A stretch of 64,000 nucleotides of DNA from Saprospiraceae bacterium (GTDB taxonomy: Bacteria; Bacteroidota; Bacteroidia; Chitinophagales; Saprospiraceae): NCBI GenBank assembly GCA_021298335.1, contig JAJTEZ010000001.1, positions 1 to 64,000 of the forward strand, read 5' to 3'. The position numbers were made by a program, and so were the translations under genes. The first letter of the stretch is position 1; every line of letters begins with the position of its first letter. Of this stretch, positions 20,136 to 30,703 are shown piece after piece. Under the pieces are notes generated by a model, which was given only the letters and a program-made list of their open reading frames with translations, did not search any database and was not told the origin of the DNA.

Positions 20136-21914
20136 ATGAGTATTGCTCAACGATTAGGTCTTCTTCGCGCTGCCATGCAAACAAAAGGTATAGATGCAGT
20201 GATAGTACCTACAGCTGACCCGCACCAAAGTGAATACATTCCGGCATTCTGGCAGGAAAGGGAATGGATCTCAGGTTTTACCGGCTCAGCTGGACTGGTC
20301 GTCGTTGAAAAGGACCATGCTGCCCTTTGGACAGATTCAAGATATTTTCTTCAGGCCGAAATGGAATTAAGGGAGACAGGCGTCCTCCTTCAGAAAATGG
20401 TAAACCAGTTTGGTAGCCCATACATTGACGATCTGGCAGAGAGGTTGCCCGAAGGCTCAACAGTGGGAGTAAATGGGTTTCTGTTTTCCAGATCTTCTGT
20501 TGAGGCTATGCAGGCCAGGTTTACGTCAAAAGGCATTCATCTGAATTACAGGTGTGATATATTTTCAGATATATGGGAAAATCGTCCGGAATTGTCAAGC
20601 TCTCCAATTTCCTGTTTTGAAGATCAATATACAGGACAGTCACTGCAGGATAAATTAAATGCAATTCGCAGTGAGCTGGGTAAAAATGGGGCACAAAACC
20701 ATCTCATTACAGCATTGGACGATCTTGCCTGGACATTTAATATACGAGGAAAAGATGTAGAATTTAATCCAGTGTCATTGGGCTATGCAATCATTGGTGA
20801 AACAACAGCAACGATTTTTATTGATGAATTCAGACTTACACCCAAAGTCAAGTCGGCATTTAAAAAAGCCGGGGTCAGCATTCGCCAGTACAACGAACTG
20901 ATCTCGTTTCTTTCCAATATGAAGGAGCACGATACAATTCTGATTGATCCTTACCTCTGCAGCATGGCTGTGTACGAATCAGTCAATGCAACCATTGTAC
21001 ATGGGCCATCAATTGCCAAAAAGCTGAAAGCAATCAAAAACGAAAAAGAAAGCCAGCACATCCGACAAGCAATGCGCAAAGATGGTGCAGCGCTGGCGGC
21101 TACATTTTTTTGGCTTGAAAATGCGCTGAATCATAAAGAGAATGTCACAGAATTTATCCTTGCACAAAAGCTGGCTGAGTTTCGAGCCACTCAAAAGCTT
21201 TATCAGGGCGAAAGTTTTTCAGCAATAGTCGGATATAAATCCAACGGGGCTATCATCCATTATCGCCCCGAAGAAGAAACTTCTGCAAGAATTGCCTCTG
21301 AGGGAATATTGCTGGTAGATTCAGGTGGCCAGTACCTCGATGGTACAACGGACATTACCCGCACATTTGCTCTAAGCCAGCCATCGGACGAACAAAAAAC
21401 AGCCTATACGCTCATCCTTAAAGGGCTGATTGCTTTATCGCGGGCAATATTTCCCGAAGGCACTATGGGTGTACAACTGGATACGCTTGCCCGTCAGTTT
21501 TTATGGTCTCACGGGCTCAACTATGGTCATGGTACGGGCCACGGCGTAGGTTTTTATCTGAACGTGCATGAACCGCCACAGGGCTTTGCCCCGGGAATTG
21601 CGGAGAGAGGTAAAACAATCCATGAACCTGGCATGCTTAGCAGTAACGAACCCGGATTTTATAAAACAGGTGAATTTGGCATTAGACTTGAAAATTTAAT
21701 TCTCGTTGAAAAATCATCCATGCAGGGCTTCTTACAATTTGAGACTGTCACCCTCTACCCTTTCGACCACACACTGATTCAGGATTTCCTCCTGACCAGG
21801 GAAGAGAAAGACTGGATCAATACTTACCACAAAAAAGTGTATTCCCAGGTAAGCCCTTTGCTTACAGCTGACATTAAGTTGTGGTTTAAGGATAAGTGCA
21901 GGAGGCTGAAGTAA
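20136..21914 (+). CDS. Xaa-Pro aminopeptidase, M24B family
   Basis: 592 aa; VPTADPHQSEYIPAFWQEREWISGFTGSAG; catalytic domain DSGGQYLDGTTDITRTF, GHGTGHGVGFYLNVHEPP. Confidence 0.95.
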   Translation: MSIAQRLGLLRAAMQTKGIDAVIVPTADPHQSEYIPAFWQEREWISGFTGSAGLVVVEKDHAALWTDSRYFLQAEMELRETGVLLQKMVNQFGSPYIDDLAERLPEGSTVGVNGFLFSRSSVEAMQARFTSKGIHLNYRCDIFSDIWENRPELSSSPISCFEDQYTGQSLQDKLNAIRSELGKNGAQNHLITALDDLAWTFNIRGKDVEFNPVSLGYAIIGETTATIFIDEFRLTPKVKSAFKKAGVSIRQYNELISFLSNMKEHDTILIDPYLCSMAVYESVNATIVHGPSIAKKLKAIKNEKESQHIRQAMRKDGAALAATFFWLENALNHKENVTEFILAQKLAEFRATQKLYQGESFSAIVGYKSNGAIIHYRPEEETSARIASEGILLVDSGGQYLDGTTDITRTFALSQPSDEQKTAYTLILKGLIALSRAIFPEGTMGVQLDTLARQFLWSHGLNYGHGTGHGVGFYLNVHEPPQGFAPGIAERGKTIHEPGMLSSNEPGFYKTGEFGIRLENLILVEKSSMQGFLQFETVTLYPFDHTLIQDFLLTREEKDWINTYHKKVYSQVSPLLTADIKLWFKDKCRRLK

Positions 21915-21916
21915 AA

Positions 21917-22639
21917 TCAGATGCGGCCCCAGGTATTATACTTTAATATGCAGTAAATTGCCCGGAATCCGTCTTTCCAGTTGATTTTTTTACCCTCTGC
22001 ATAGGTCCGTCCGTAGTAGGAAATCCCTACTTCGTAAATTCTGATCCCGGGTATTCTTGCAATTCTTGCTGTGACCTCTGGTTCAAAGCCAAAGCGTTTT
22101 TCCTGAAGGGTTACATTTTTGATAATTTCCGCCTTCCACATTTTATAGCATGTCTCCATGTCTGTCAGATTCAGATTTGTCATTGCGTTGGATAGAAAGG
22201 TGAGAATCTTATTTCCAATCGAATGCCAGAAAAATAAGATTCTGTGGGCATTTCCCCCCATGAATCTCGATCCGTAAACAACATCAGCAAAGCCATCAAG
22301 AATGGGTTTGAGCAGCATGTTAAACTCTTCAGGGTCGTATTCAAGATCTGCATCCTGAACGATGACCAGACTACCTGCAGCCTTTTGAATTCCGGTGTGC
22401 AAGGCAGCCCCTTTTCCCTGATTTACAGAGTGTTTGTAATAAGAAATCTGAGTATCATTGTGCTTCTCCATATATTCCTGTACTTTTTTTTCCGTATCAT
22501 CCGATGAACAATCGTTCACAATGATGATTTCTTTATCAACACCTCCAATGAGATGTACAGAACGCACTTTGTCGAGAATGGTATGAATGGTTTTTCCTTC
22601 ATTATAGGCCGGTATGATTACAGAAAGTGTATGGTTCAT
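21917..22639 (-). CDS. Glycosyltransferase family 2 (dolichol-phosphate mannosyltransferase-like)
   Basis: VIIPAYNEGKTI, VNDCSSDDT, QDADLEYDPEEF motifs. Confidence 0.9.
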   Translation of the reverse strand: MNHTLSVIIPAYNEGKTIHTILDKVRSVHLIGGVDKEIIIVNDCSSDDTEKKVQEYMEKHNDTQISYYKHSVNQGKGAALHTGIQKAAGSLVIVQDADLEYDPEEFNMLLKPILDGFADVVYGSRFMGGNAHRILFFWHSIGNKILTFLSNAMTNLNLTDMETCYKMWKAEIIKNVTLQEKRFGFEPEVTARIARIPGIRIYEVGISYYGRTYAEGKKINWKDGFRAIYCILKYNTWGRI

Positions 22640-22736
22640 ATTTTAGATTTTACACAGTGCTCTTTTTGGTGAAAATAGTTACTTTCGAGGCCAAAATTGA
22701 AAAGCACACCAATTAATAAACAGCAAAAGTAAAAAA

Positions 22737-23834
22737 ATGACCTTTCATTCACTAAAGATCCGTAAGATTGTACAGGAAACACCTACGGCTATCACGATTT
22801 ATTTTGACATCCCTCAAGAGAGAAAGCCAGATTTTCACTACGAAGCCGGCCAATATCTGACAATAAAAGCCACGATCAACGGCAAGGAAATTCGTCGTGC
22901 GTATTCCATCTGCACGACACCGATCGATCAGGCATTGGCTGTGACAGTCAAAAAAGTGCCTCAGGGGCAGATGTCAAATTACCTGCACCAACAGGTGCGT
23001 GAAGGTGATCATCTTGACGTGATGTCACCGCAAGGCCATTTTGTGGTCAGACCAGACCACGCACGTGAAAGAGACTATTATTTTATTGCGGCCGGAAGTG
23101 GTATTACCCCAGTGATTTCCATGATTCGGACCATTCTGGAAGAAGAGCCCAAATCGCGGTGTCATCTCTTGTATGGGAATAAAAACGAAACTGAGATTAT
23201 CTTCAGAAGTCAAATTGAAGGACTTCTCAGTAAATATGAAGGTCAATTTACATCAGAAATCATTCTTAGTCAGCCTCTGGTCAGAAAGGAAGGGGGCGTT
23301 GCAGGTCTTTTTGCAAAAAAAATCATTGACTGGAAGGGTAAAACCGGACGAATTACTCCTGGCGTTTTCAAAACTTTTCTGGGAGACAACCCTACGGCGA
23401 TAAAAGATAAACATTATTTATTGTGTGGCCCCGGAGACATGATTTTAACACTGGAGTCTTATCTACGGGATGGAGGAACTGACACGCATTGCATTCACCG
23501 AGAATTTTTTACTACCGCATCCGGACAAAAAGAGGAAAAAAATGATGAAGCTGCCGCGTTATCCGCAATGCATGTTACCCTTCATGGACAAACTTTTGAA
23601 CTTGATGTTCCTGCGGGCAAAACGATTTTGGATGTTTTGGTCGACGCCAAAAAAGATCCTCCCTACTCATGTACAAGCGGCGCCTGTTCTACCTGTATGG
23701 CAAAAGTAACAGCAGGAGAAGTCAAAATGGACAGTTGCTATGCCCTAGACGAAGATGAAGTTGCTGCAGGATTCATCCTTACCTGTCAGGCAAGACCTCT
23801 GACAGAAAAGGTGGAGATTACCTTTGATGTCTGA
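22737..23834 (+). CDS. PaaE-like ferredoxin:NAD(P)H oxidoreductase with C-terminal 2Fe-2S domain
   Basis: FAD-binding RAYSICT, NAD-binding [13 protein letters not shown], plant-type 2Fe-2[14 protein letters not shown]...C. Confidence 0.85.
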   Translation: MTFHSLKIRKIVQETPTAITIYFDIPQERKPDFHYEAGQYLTIKATINGKEIRRAYSICTTPIDQALAVTVKKVPQGQMSNYLHQQVREGDHLDVMSPQGHFVVRPDHARERDYYFIAAGSGITPVISMIRTILEEEPKSRCHLLYGNKNETEIIFRSQIEGLLSKYEGQFTSEIILSQPLVRKEGGVAGLFAKKIIDWKGKTGRITPGVFKTFLGDNPTAIKDKHYLLCGPGDMILTLESYLRDGGTDTHCIHREFFTTASGQKEEKNDEAAALSAMHVTLHGQTFELDVPAGKTILDVLVDAKKDPPYSCTSGACSTCMAKVTAGEVKMDSCYALDEDEVAAGFILTCQARPLTEKVEITFDV

Positions 23835-23846
23835 TCAATCTGTCAA

Positions 23847-24701
23847 ATGAACACTCCCGGACTTTCAATCCTGAAAACACCGGCATATTGCAGCATACAG
23901 GATGCCGGAAGATATGGATGGAGGCATGCCGGTGTACCTGTATCAGGATGGATGGATACTCAGAGCGCTTTGCTAGCCAATCAACTTCTGCAAAATATTC
24001 CATATGCTCCTGTGATTGAGTGTTTGGGTTCCGGCGGAGAATTCTTGTTTCATGATTCGGTGTGGATCGTATGTACAGGTGCAAAAGCAAACATTGCGAT
24101 TGATAACCAACCCATTGAAACAAATAAGGTTATTCAGGTTTCACAAGGGCAAACACTTCACATTGGAGCATTTATGGAGGGACATGTACTCTACCTTGGC
24201 TTGGCCGGAAGCATTTATACCCAACAGGTTCTGGGCAGTCAATCACCGATTCAGTGCGCCCATCAGCAACGCCTGGAAAAAGGTATGACAATCATCGGAG
24301 ATTGGAAGAAATCCATGCAACCTTCCACAAGCAGAATCTCTAACAACGCAAATTATAAAGAGTTATGTGTGCCTGTTTTGCCAGGACCAGAGTATCACTG
24401 GCTCAACCAGCAGCATAGACAAACACTTCAGGGAATATTCAGGGTTTCTACCCGAGCAGACAGGATGGCATACCTGCTTGAGGGTCCCCGAATCATAGCC
24501 GAGATACAGAGAAATATGCGTACATCGGCCGTGATGCCCGGAGTGATTCAGTGGCTTCCATCCGGCACTTTGATGATTCTGATGCGCGATTGTCAGACGA
24601 CTGGTGGTTATCCGAGGATTGCGATTCTTGAAGAAGCGAGCATCAATCTTATTGCACAGAAACCCCCGGGTAGTCAGATTAGCTTTGCAATACAGACATA
24701 G
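23847..24701 (+). CDS. Biotin-dependent carboxyltransferase family / 5-oxoprolinase subunit C-like (PxpC/KipA)
   Basis: 284 aa; SIQDAGRYGWRHAGVPVSGWMDTQSALLANQL and QTTGGYPRIAI motifs. Confidence 0.85.
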   Translation: MNTPGLSILKTPAYCSIQDAGRYGWRHAGVPVSGWMDTQSALLANQLLQNIPYAPVIECLGSGGEFLFHDSVWIVCTGAKANIAIDNQPIETNKVIQVSQGQTLHIGAFMEGHVLYLGLAGSIYTQQVLGSQSPIQCAHQQRLEKGMTIIGDWKKSMQPSTSRISNNANYKELCVPVLPGPEYHWLNQQHRQTLQGIFRVSTRADRMAYLLEGPRIIAEIQRNMRTSAVMPGVIQWLPSGTLMILMRDCQTTGGYPRIAILEEASINLIAQKPPGSQISFAIQT

Positions 24702-25078
24702 TGTGGAAGATGGCGCAAATCTTTTGGAACATACCCAATGAATCAGGTCCGGATTATGAAGTTGGACTTTACCACGGAGAGAAGAGTGGACATGTCATTG
24801 TATACTCCGGAACCGCAATACTCCGGATTGCATTTTCCGTAACAGCGTCTGCCAGCTACTCATTTTTGCTTGGCGATTCATTGTACCTGATCAAACTGAC
24901 GTTTGATGCAGAAGAGTGGAAATACTTCCTTGAATCCGTAGAGAATGGTCTGCAGATCCCTCAAAGCAACCTTACCCGGAAAGAACAGCCTTTCCCTTCT
25001 GATGCAATTAAAATAACGTTGATTATTTTTATAGTAGTGTTGCTTTTGGCAGGATATTTCTATTTTGTCATCGGATGA
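24701..25078 (+). CDS. Hypothetical protein with one C-terminal transmembrane helix
   Basis: 125 aa ORF, GTG start 1 nt inside the pxpC-like stop; C-terminal ITLIIFIVVLLLAGYFYFVIG. Confidence 0.6.
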   Translation: MWKMAQIFWNIPNESGPDYEVGLYHGEKSGHVIVYSGTAILRIAFSVTASASYSFLLGDSLYLIKLTFDAEEWKYFLESVENGLQIPQSNLTRKEQPFPSDAIKITLIIFIVVLLLAGYFYFVIG

Positions 25079-25133
25079 TCCTTACATTTGCATCCTGATT
25101 TTATTTTTTACAGACTTTAGAAAATCCGCAAAT

Positions 25134-25748
25134 TTGAACAACTTAGCCAGACATACAGAAGCGTTGATTTTTGCCGCTAACCCATCTATTTCTCTTGAGG
25201 AGATGAAAGCTACCCTTGAAGAGATACTCGGAATTGCAATCAGTCTTGATGAAATCATAGAGGCTATTGAAGCGTTGAAAGTCAGATATTCGGAAGATTT
25301 TTATGCATTTGAACCCGTTGAAATAGCAGGAGGATTTCGGTTTATGACCAAAGGAGCGTACCATCTCACAATAGGCACATTTTTGAAGCAAAATACTCAG
25401 AAAAAATTAAGCCGTTCGGCGATGGAATCACTTGCAATCATCGCTTATCGCCAGCCAGTGACTAAGGCCGAAATAGAGTCAATCAGAGGAGTAAACAGTG
25501 ATTATACCATTCAAAAACTTTTGGAAAAGGATTTGATTGAAATTACCGGTAGGAGCGAAGGGCCGGGGAAGCCCCTTCTCTATAGCACTTCACAAAAGTT
25601 TACTGATTATTTTGGTTTAAAGTCAATCGCTGATCTCCCCAGGTTAAAGGAAATTGAACCTGTGGATCACCAGATTGGGGAACCTATGCCGATAGAGACA
25701 CAAAACCCTGCGGAGGAAAAATCTGTTTCAGAGGAAGAAAATCACTAA
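25134..25748 (+). CDS. scpB: Segregation and condensation protein B
   Basis: ScpB core ALIFAANPSISLEEM...SRSAMESLAIIAYRQPVTKAEIESIRGVNSDYTIQKLLEKDLIEITGR. In-frame TTG at 25134 is a better start than 25065. Confidence 0.9.
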   Translation: MNNLARHTEALIFAANPSISLEEMKATLEEILGIAISLDEIIEAIEALKVRYSEDFYAFEPVEIAGGFRFMTKGAYHLTIGTFLKQNTQKKLSRSAMESLAIIAYRQPVTKAEIESIRGVNSDYTIQKLLEKDLIEITGRSEGPGKPLLYSTSQKFTDYFGLKSIADLPRLKEIEPVDHQIGEPMPIETQNPAEEKSVSEEENH

Positions 25749-25749
25749 A

Positions 25750-26271
25750 ATGTCAGACACAGCCTTAATCAACAGAGTAGCGGAAAGCGGTATTATCACC
25801 ATCAACCTGGAAGAATGGTATCCCTCGGAAGAAATCGTCACCTTTGATCTAAAAAAATATTTATTTCACGAACTGATCCTTAGGGAAAAGGATTTCAGAC
25901 AGGCTCTTTTGGAACAGGACTGGTCGGTATTTCAACATAAAATTGTACTGATTAACTGTACCGCAGACGCTATCATACCTCTTTGGGCCTATATGCTGGT
26001 AGCAAATTATCTTTCGGGCATTGCATCGGATGTATTTCAGGGTGAAGCAGAAGAGTACCTGACGTGTTACTATAAGAAAGTAATAGAATCCCTCGATACC
26101 AAACAATATGAAGGACAACGTATCGTTATCAAAGGGTGCAGCCACAAACCGGTGCCGGCACAGGCATACGCAAGCATGACAATAAGGTTAAAGCCCCTTG
26201 CTCTAAGCATCATGTTTGGAGAACCTTGCAGCACAGTACCCATTTTTAAAAAACCCAAATCTGCTGAATAA
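25750..26271 (+). CDS. DUF2480 family protein
   Basis: 173 aa; NRVAESGIITINLEEWYP...DCTADAI-like core and GCS.KPVPA.AY motif seen in Bacteroidota DUF2480 proteins. Confidence 0.8.
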   Translation: MSDTALINRVAESGIITINLEEWYPSEEIVTFDLKKYLFHELILREKDFRQALLEQDWSVFQHKIVLINCTADAIIPLWAYMLVANYLSGIASDVFQGEAEEYLTCYYKKVIESLDTKQYEGQRIVIKGCSHKPVPAQAYASMTIRLKPLALSIMFGEPCSTVPIFKKPKSAE

Positions 26272-26279
26272 ATTATTAT

Positions 26280-27176
26280 ATGATGACTCAAAATCGAATC
26301 TCCGTTTTTTTTGCCCTGAGTTTTCTGGTCAGTACTACTCTGCTTTTTTTAAGTTATACAGAAAATGACAAACCAAATGTTCTACGACAAAACGTGACCG
26401 CGGTCAACCTGAATCGCGAATTTGCCTTTGCAGGAGAGACTTTACCCATTAATGATGATACGAGGGAACGTCTGGATAAGGAGTTGTCTGTCAATGCTTA
26501 TCTGCAGTCCACCACACTTCTTAATTTGAAGAGAGCAGCGAGATATTTTCCTGAAGTAGAACGTATTTTGAAAGAAAATGAGATTCCAGAGGATTTCAAA
26601 TACCTCGCCATTGCAGAAAGTGGTTTGCGAAACGTCACATCTTCCGCCAGTGCCAAGGGATATTGGCAATTTATGCTTCCTGCAGCAAAAGAAATGGGTC
26701 TGGAAGTAACAGAAGAGGTGGACGAGAGAATGCATATCGAAAAATCTACAAAAGCAGCATGTGCTTACCTGAATAAACTATATAAACGCTTTGGAAGCTG
26801 GACCAATGCCGCTGCTGCATACAACATGGGGGCGGGAGGTCTGGCCAAATACATTGCAGAACAAAAGGAATCAGATTATTATCACCTTCATCTCAATGAA
26901 GAGACCTCCAGATATGTGTTTAGAATTATCGCTATAAAAGACATCATGAGCAATCCGGAAACTTATGGTTATTTTTTAGAACAAGACCACTATTACCAGC
27001 CTCACCAGAAGTTAAAACAAATCCAGATATCCCACACTATTCCCAATCTGGTAGACTTTGCAAAACAACAAAAGACCACATTGCGAATGCTCAAATACTA
27101 CAATCCTTGGCTGACAGGTAGCCAGCTTACGGTGAAAGCTGGTAAGATGTATAGCATATTGATCCCCGACGTGTAG
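26280..27176 (+). CDS. Lytic transglycosylase domain protein (MltD-like)
   Basis: SLT motifs AIAESGLRNVTSSASAKGYWQFMLPAA and AAAAYNMGAGGL; C-terminal LysM-like segment. Confidence 0.9.
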   Translation: MMTQNRISVFFALSFLVSTTLLFLSYTENDKPNVLRQNVTAVNLNREFAFAGETLPINDDTRERLDKELSVNAYLQSTTLLNLKRAARYFPEVERILKENEIPEDFKYLAIAESGLRNVTSSASAKGYWQFMLPAAKEMGLEVTEEVDERMHIEKSTKAACAYLNKLYKRFGSWTNAAAAYNMGAGGLAKYIAEQKESDYYHLHLNEETSRYVFRIIAIKDIMSNPETYGYFLEQDHYYQPHQKLKQIQISHTIPNLVDFAKQQKTTLRMLKYYNPWLTGSQLTVKAGKMYSILIPDV

Positions 27177-27237
27177 TGCGCTGATAAGAAAAGCATTTCA
27201 GATTACTACAATCAGGATTCAAAACAGAAACAGACTT

Positions 27238-27738
27238 TTACAATCCAAGAGCCTTTTTGATCTGCTCTGTATGCTCAGCAGCTACAACGTCTCCAATAAG
27301 ATGTGTTATCACACCTTTTTCATCAGTCACAACGGTCGTACGGTAAGTGCCCATCACTTCTTTACCCATAAACATTTTCGGACCAAAAAACCCAAAGGCA
27401 TTCAACATGGACATTTCAGGATCTGCAATCAATGAAAAGGGAAGAGAGTATTTATCGATAAATTTTTGATGTTTTTTGGCGGTATCCTTGCTGATGCCCA
27501 GTACAGTGTAGCCTTGTTGTTCGAAAAAGGAATAGTTATCCCGAAGATTGCAGGCTTCTTTCGTGCAGGTTGGTGTATCGTCCTGCGGATAAAAAAACAA
27601 AATGTGTTTTTTTCCGACGATTGAGGACTCCGTGATTTCTTCACCTGTCTGCAGAGTTGCCCGGAATGCAGGCACCAAGTCTCCTACGGTTACATTTCCC
27701 ATATATATTATCTTATTTGGCAGCGAAACATGAAACAA
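27238..27738 (-). CDS. bcp: Thioredoxin-dependent thiol peroxidase (Bcp/PrxQ-type peroxiredoxin)
   Basis: FYPQDDTPTCTKEACNLRDNY active site. Likely start is the ATG at MGNVTVGDLVP. Confidence 0.93.
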   Translation of the reverse strand: MFHVSLPNKIIYMGNVTVGDLVPAFRATLQTGEEITESSIVGKKHILFFYPQDDTPTCTKEACNLRDNYSFFEQQGYTVLGISKDTAKKHQKFIDKYSLPFSLIADPEMSMLNAFGFFGPKMFMGKEVMGTYRTTVVTDEKGVITHLIGDVVAAEHTEQIKKALGL

Positions 27739-27866
27739 ATGATAAAGTTTTTAGAAAAAATGACGAATTGTCACTTAAATGGTAAAATTAACGCCAAAAT
27801 GGCGGTGTTTTTCAATTGGATACAAATTTGATGCTGCGTTATCGAAAACAAACACAACCCATCATC

Positions 27867-30545
27867 ATGAATTACGATCAATTTACCATCCATGCCCAGG
27901 AGTCATTAAGCAAGGCTCAGCAAATCGCTGCTTCTCTCGATCAACAGACTGTGGATACGGCTCACCTGATCAAAGGCGTCTGGGAAACAGACGCCAGACT
28001 GACAGAGTTTTTATTCCAGAAAGCAGGAATCAATACACCGGCACTTGAGAAGGCTATTTCGCAACAATTGGAAAAATACCCGAAGGTACAAGGCTCCGAA
28101 AAGCAGTATCTCACCCATGATGCAAACAAAGCATTGAGTAATGCAAAAAAGGCCATGGCTGAAATGGGTGATGAGTTTGTTTCTACCGAATTACTGATTC
28201 TGGGGATTTTGGATGGCAATGACCAGACATCCAGGATATTGAAAGAGGCAGGTTTAACCAAGGAACTGCTTAAAAAGGCCATCCTGGAATTGCGGAAAGG
28301 AGCTCGCGTCAAAAGTCAGGCTGCGGAAAACCAATATCAGGCCTTGAAAAAGTATGCACAGGATCTGAATGAAATGGCAGAAAATGGCAAACTGGATCCG
28401 ATCATAGGAAGGGATGAGGAAATCAGAAGAATTTTACACATTCTTTCCCGAAGGAAGAAAAACAATCCCATTTTACTGGGTGATCCCGGTGTAGGGAAAA
28501 CCGCCATTGTTGAGGGTATCGCATGGCGAATTGTAAGCCAGGACGTACCGGAAAATCTAAAATCCAAAAGACTGTTTACACTGGATATGGCGGCGCTGAT
28601 TGCCGGTGCCAAATATAAAGGTGAGTTTGAAGAGCGCTTGAAGGCAGTCATCAACGAAGTCATAGCCTCGGAGGGAGAGGTGATTCTGTTTATAGATGAA
28701 ATTCACACTTTGATAGGTGCCGGAGGAGGCCAGGGAGCTATGGATGCAGCCAACATACTCAAACCGGCATTGGCCAGAGGCGAACTGCGAACCATTGGGG
28801 CAACTACTCTCGATGAATATCAAAAATATTTTGAAAACGATAAGGCCCTGGTTAGGAGATTTCAGACTGTCACGATTGATGAGCCAACTGTAGAGGATAC
28901 GATTTCCATACTGCGGGGCATCCAGGACAAATATGAAGTCTATCATAAGATCGGCATCCTTGACGAGGCACTGATTGCGGCAGCAGAACTATCACACAGG
29001 TATATTTCAGAACGAAAACTACCCGACAAAGCTATTGATTTGATTGATGAAGCAGCTGCAAAACTCCGCCTGGAACTCGATTCTGTTCCCGAAGATGTCG
29101 ATGAGATGGATAGAAAATTGCGACAGCTTGAGATAGAAAGGGAGTTTATCAAAAAGGAAAATGATGAAAAAAAGCTGTCAGCCATCGTTGAGCAAATTGA
29201 AAATACCAGAGAAAAGCTGGATTCTCTGAAAGCAGCTTGGCAATCGGAAAAAGAAATTGTGGATACAATTCAAAATATTAAGAAGCAGATTGAGCAACTG
29301 GAATACGAAGCGCAAAAAGCAGAGCGGGAGAGTGATTTTGAAAAGGTTGCACGTTTGAGATATGGCGAACTCAAGGAAAAGGAAATTCAGCTTCGTGTGG
29401 CAAATGAAAAACTGGAACAGCTCCCGGAACAAAGCAGATTTACCAATGAAGTAGTAAAGGCGACAGATATTGCAGATGTGATCAGCAAATGGACAGGCAT
29501 TCCGGTTTCCAGAATGATGCAAAGTGAAAAAGAAAAATTATTGTTGCTGGAGGCAGAAATAGGAAAAAGGCTGATTGGACAAAAAGAAGCAGTCCAAGCA
29601 GTGTCAGATGCCGTAAGAAGAAGTCGTGCCGGATTGCAGGACGAGCACAAACCGATTGGTTCATTCCTTTTTCTTGGTCCCACAGGAGTAGGTAAAACAG
29701 AGCTCGCAAAGGCACTGGCAGAGGTATTGTTTAATGACGAGGCTTCAGTAACGCGCATTGATATGAGCGAATATCAGGAAAAACATTCGGTATCCAGACT
29801 CGTAGGCGCACCTCCGGGATATGTGGGATATGATGAAGGAGGCCAACTCACAGAAGCGGTACGAAGGAAACCATATTCCATCATTCTTCTCGATGAAATT
29901 GAAAAAGCACACCCGGATACCTTCAATATTTTATTGCAGGTTCTGGACGATGGTAGGTTGACGGATAATAAAGGTAGGGTTGCCAACTTTAAAAACACGA
30001 TTATCATCATGACGTCAAATCTTGGAGCAGACCGGATTTTGGAGAACTTTGAACAGCTAAAGGACGAAGACCAGTATTCGAGGACAGAAATCATTGAAAC
30101 TACCCGTCTGGAGCTGCTTGAAATGCTCAGGGAAAGAATGAGGCCGGAATTTTTGAACCGCATCGACGAAAAAATCATGTTTTTACCTCTCACAAAGAAG
30201 GAAATACGCAAAGTGGCAGAGCTCTTGATTGCCAAACTCACCAGGAATCTGGGCAAACAACAGATTACACTAGAGTTTACAAAATCCGCCATGGACTTGA
30301 TGGTAGATCTGGGTTATGAGCCTCAATATGGAGCCAGGCCAATGGCCAGAGTGATCCAGAAGGAAATCGTCAACGAACTGGCAAAAAGTGTATTAAGCAA
30401 TCGGTTTGGTCCTGGAGACCATGTGATTATAGATACAGACAACCAGGGGTTTCTCTTCTACCCGGAAAGGAAATCCTCAGGCAAAGAAGCAATCGAAGGT
30501 CCTTCTCTGCTGGATACGTTTGAAGAACCGGAGACGGACAAATAG
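27867..30545 (+). CDS. clpB: ATP-dependent chaperone ClpB
   Basis: Two AAA+ modules (GDPGVGKTAIVEG, GPTGVGKTELAKALAE), coiled-coil middle domain. ATG at 27867 gives the canonical N-terminus MNYDQFTIHAQESLSKA. Confidence 0.97.
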   Translation: MNYDQFTIHAQESLSKAQQIAASLDQQTVDTAHLIKGVWETDARLTEFLFQKAGINTPALEKAISQQLEKYPKVQGSEKQYLTHDANKALSNAKKAMAEMGDEFVSTELLILGILDGNDQTSRILKEAGLTKELLKKAILELRKGARVKSQAAENQYQALKKYAQDLNEMAENGKLDPIIGRDEEIRRILHILSRRKKNNPILLGDPGVGKTAIVEGIAWRIVSQDVPENLKSKRLFTLDMAALIAGAKYKGEFEERLKAVINEVIASEGEVILFIDEIHTLIGAGGGQGAMDAANILKPALARGELRTIGATTLDEYQKYFENDKALVRRFQTVTIDEPTVEDTISILRGIQDKYEVYHKIGILDEALIAAAELSHRYISERKLPDKAIDLIDEAAAKLRLELDSVPEDVDEMDRKLRQLEIEREFIKKENDEKKLSAIVEQIENTREKLDSLKAAWQSEKEIVDTIQNIKKQIEQLEYEAQKAERESDFEKVARLRYGELKEKEIQLRVANEKLEQLPEQSRFTNEVVKATDIADVISKWTGIPVSRMMQSEKEKLLLLEAEIGKRLIGQKEAVQAVSDAVRRSRAGLQDEHKPIGSFLFLGPTGVGKTELAKALAEVLFNDEASVTRIDMSEYQEKHSVSRLVGAPPGYVGYDEGGQLTEAVRRKPYSIILLDEIEKAHPDTFNILLQVLDDGRLTDNKGRVANFKNTIIIMTSNLGADRILENFEQLKDEDQYSRTEIIETTRLELLEMLRERMRPEFLNRIDEKIMFLPLTKKEIRKVAELLIAKLTRNLGKQQITLEFTKSAMDLMVDLGYEPQYGARPMARVIQKEIVNELAKSVLSNRFGPGDHVIIDTDNQGFLFYPERKSSGKEAIEGPSLLDTFEEPETDK

Positions 30546-30570
30546 GAGCTCAATTCAGCAAAATAATTGA

Positions 30571-30599
30571 AAAGGGTCAGGCAATTTGTCTGGCCCTTT
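30571..30599 (+). terminator. Hairpin terminator downstream of clpB
   Basis: AAAGGGTCAG gcaatttgt CTGGCCCTTT, 10-bp stem with one G-T pair, 25 nt after the clpB stop. Confidence 0.7.
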
Positions 30600-30703
30600 C
30601 CATGTTCAGAAAGCACCATAAGATAAGACTTTCTGTAAAAAACACTACTTTTGCTCTCGTTTTTCTCACAAAAGGGGTCTTTTTAAGGCTAAAACACAGA
30701 TAA

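Noticed and set aside
27962-30292. Minus-strand ORFs within clpB (116-172 aa)
   Set aside because: Antisense shadows of a highly conserved gene; Ser/Phe-rich translations typical of reverse-frame artefacts.
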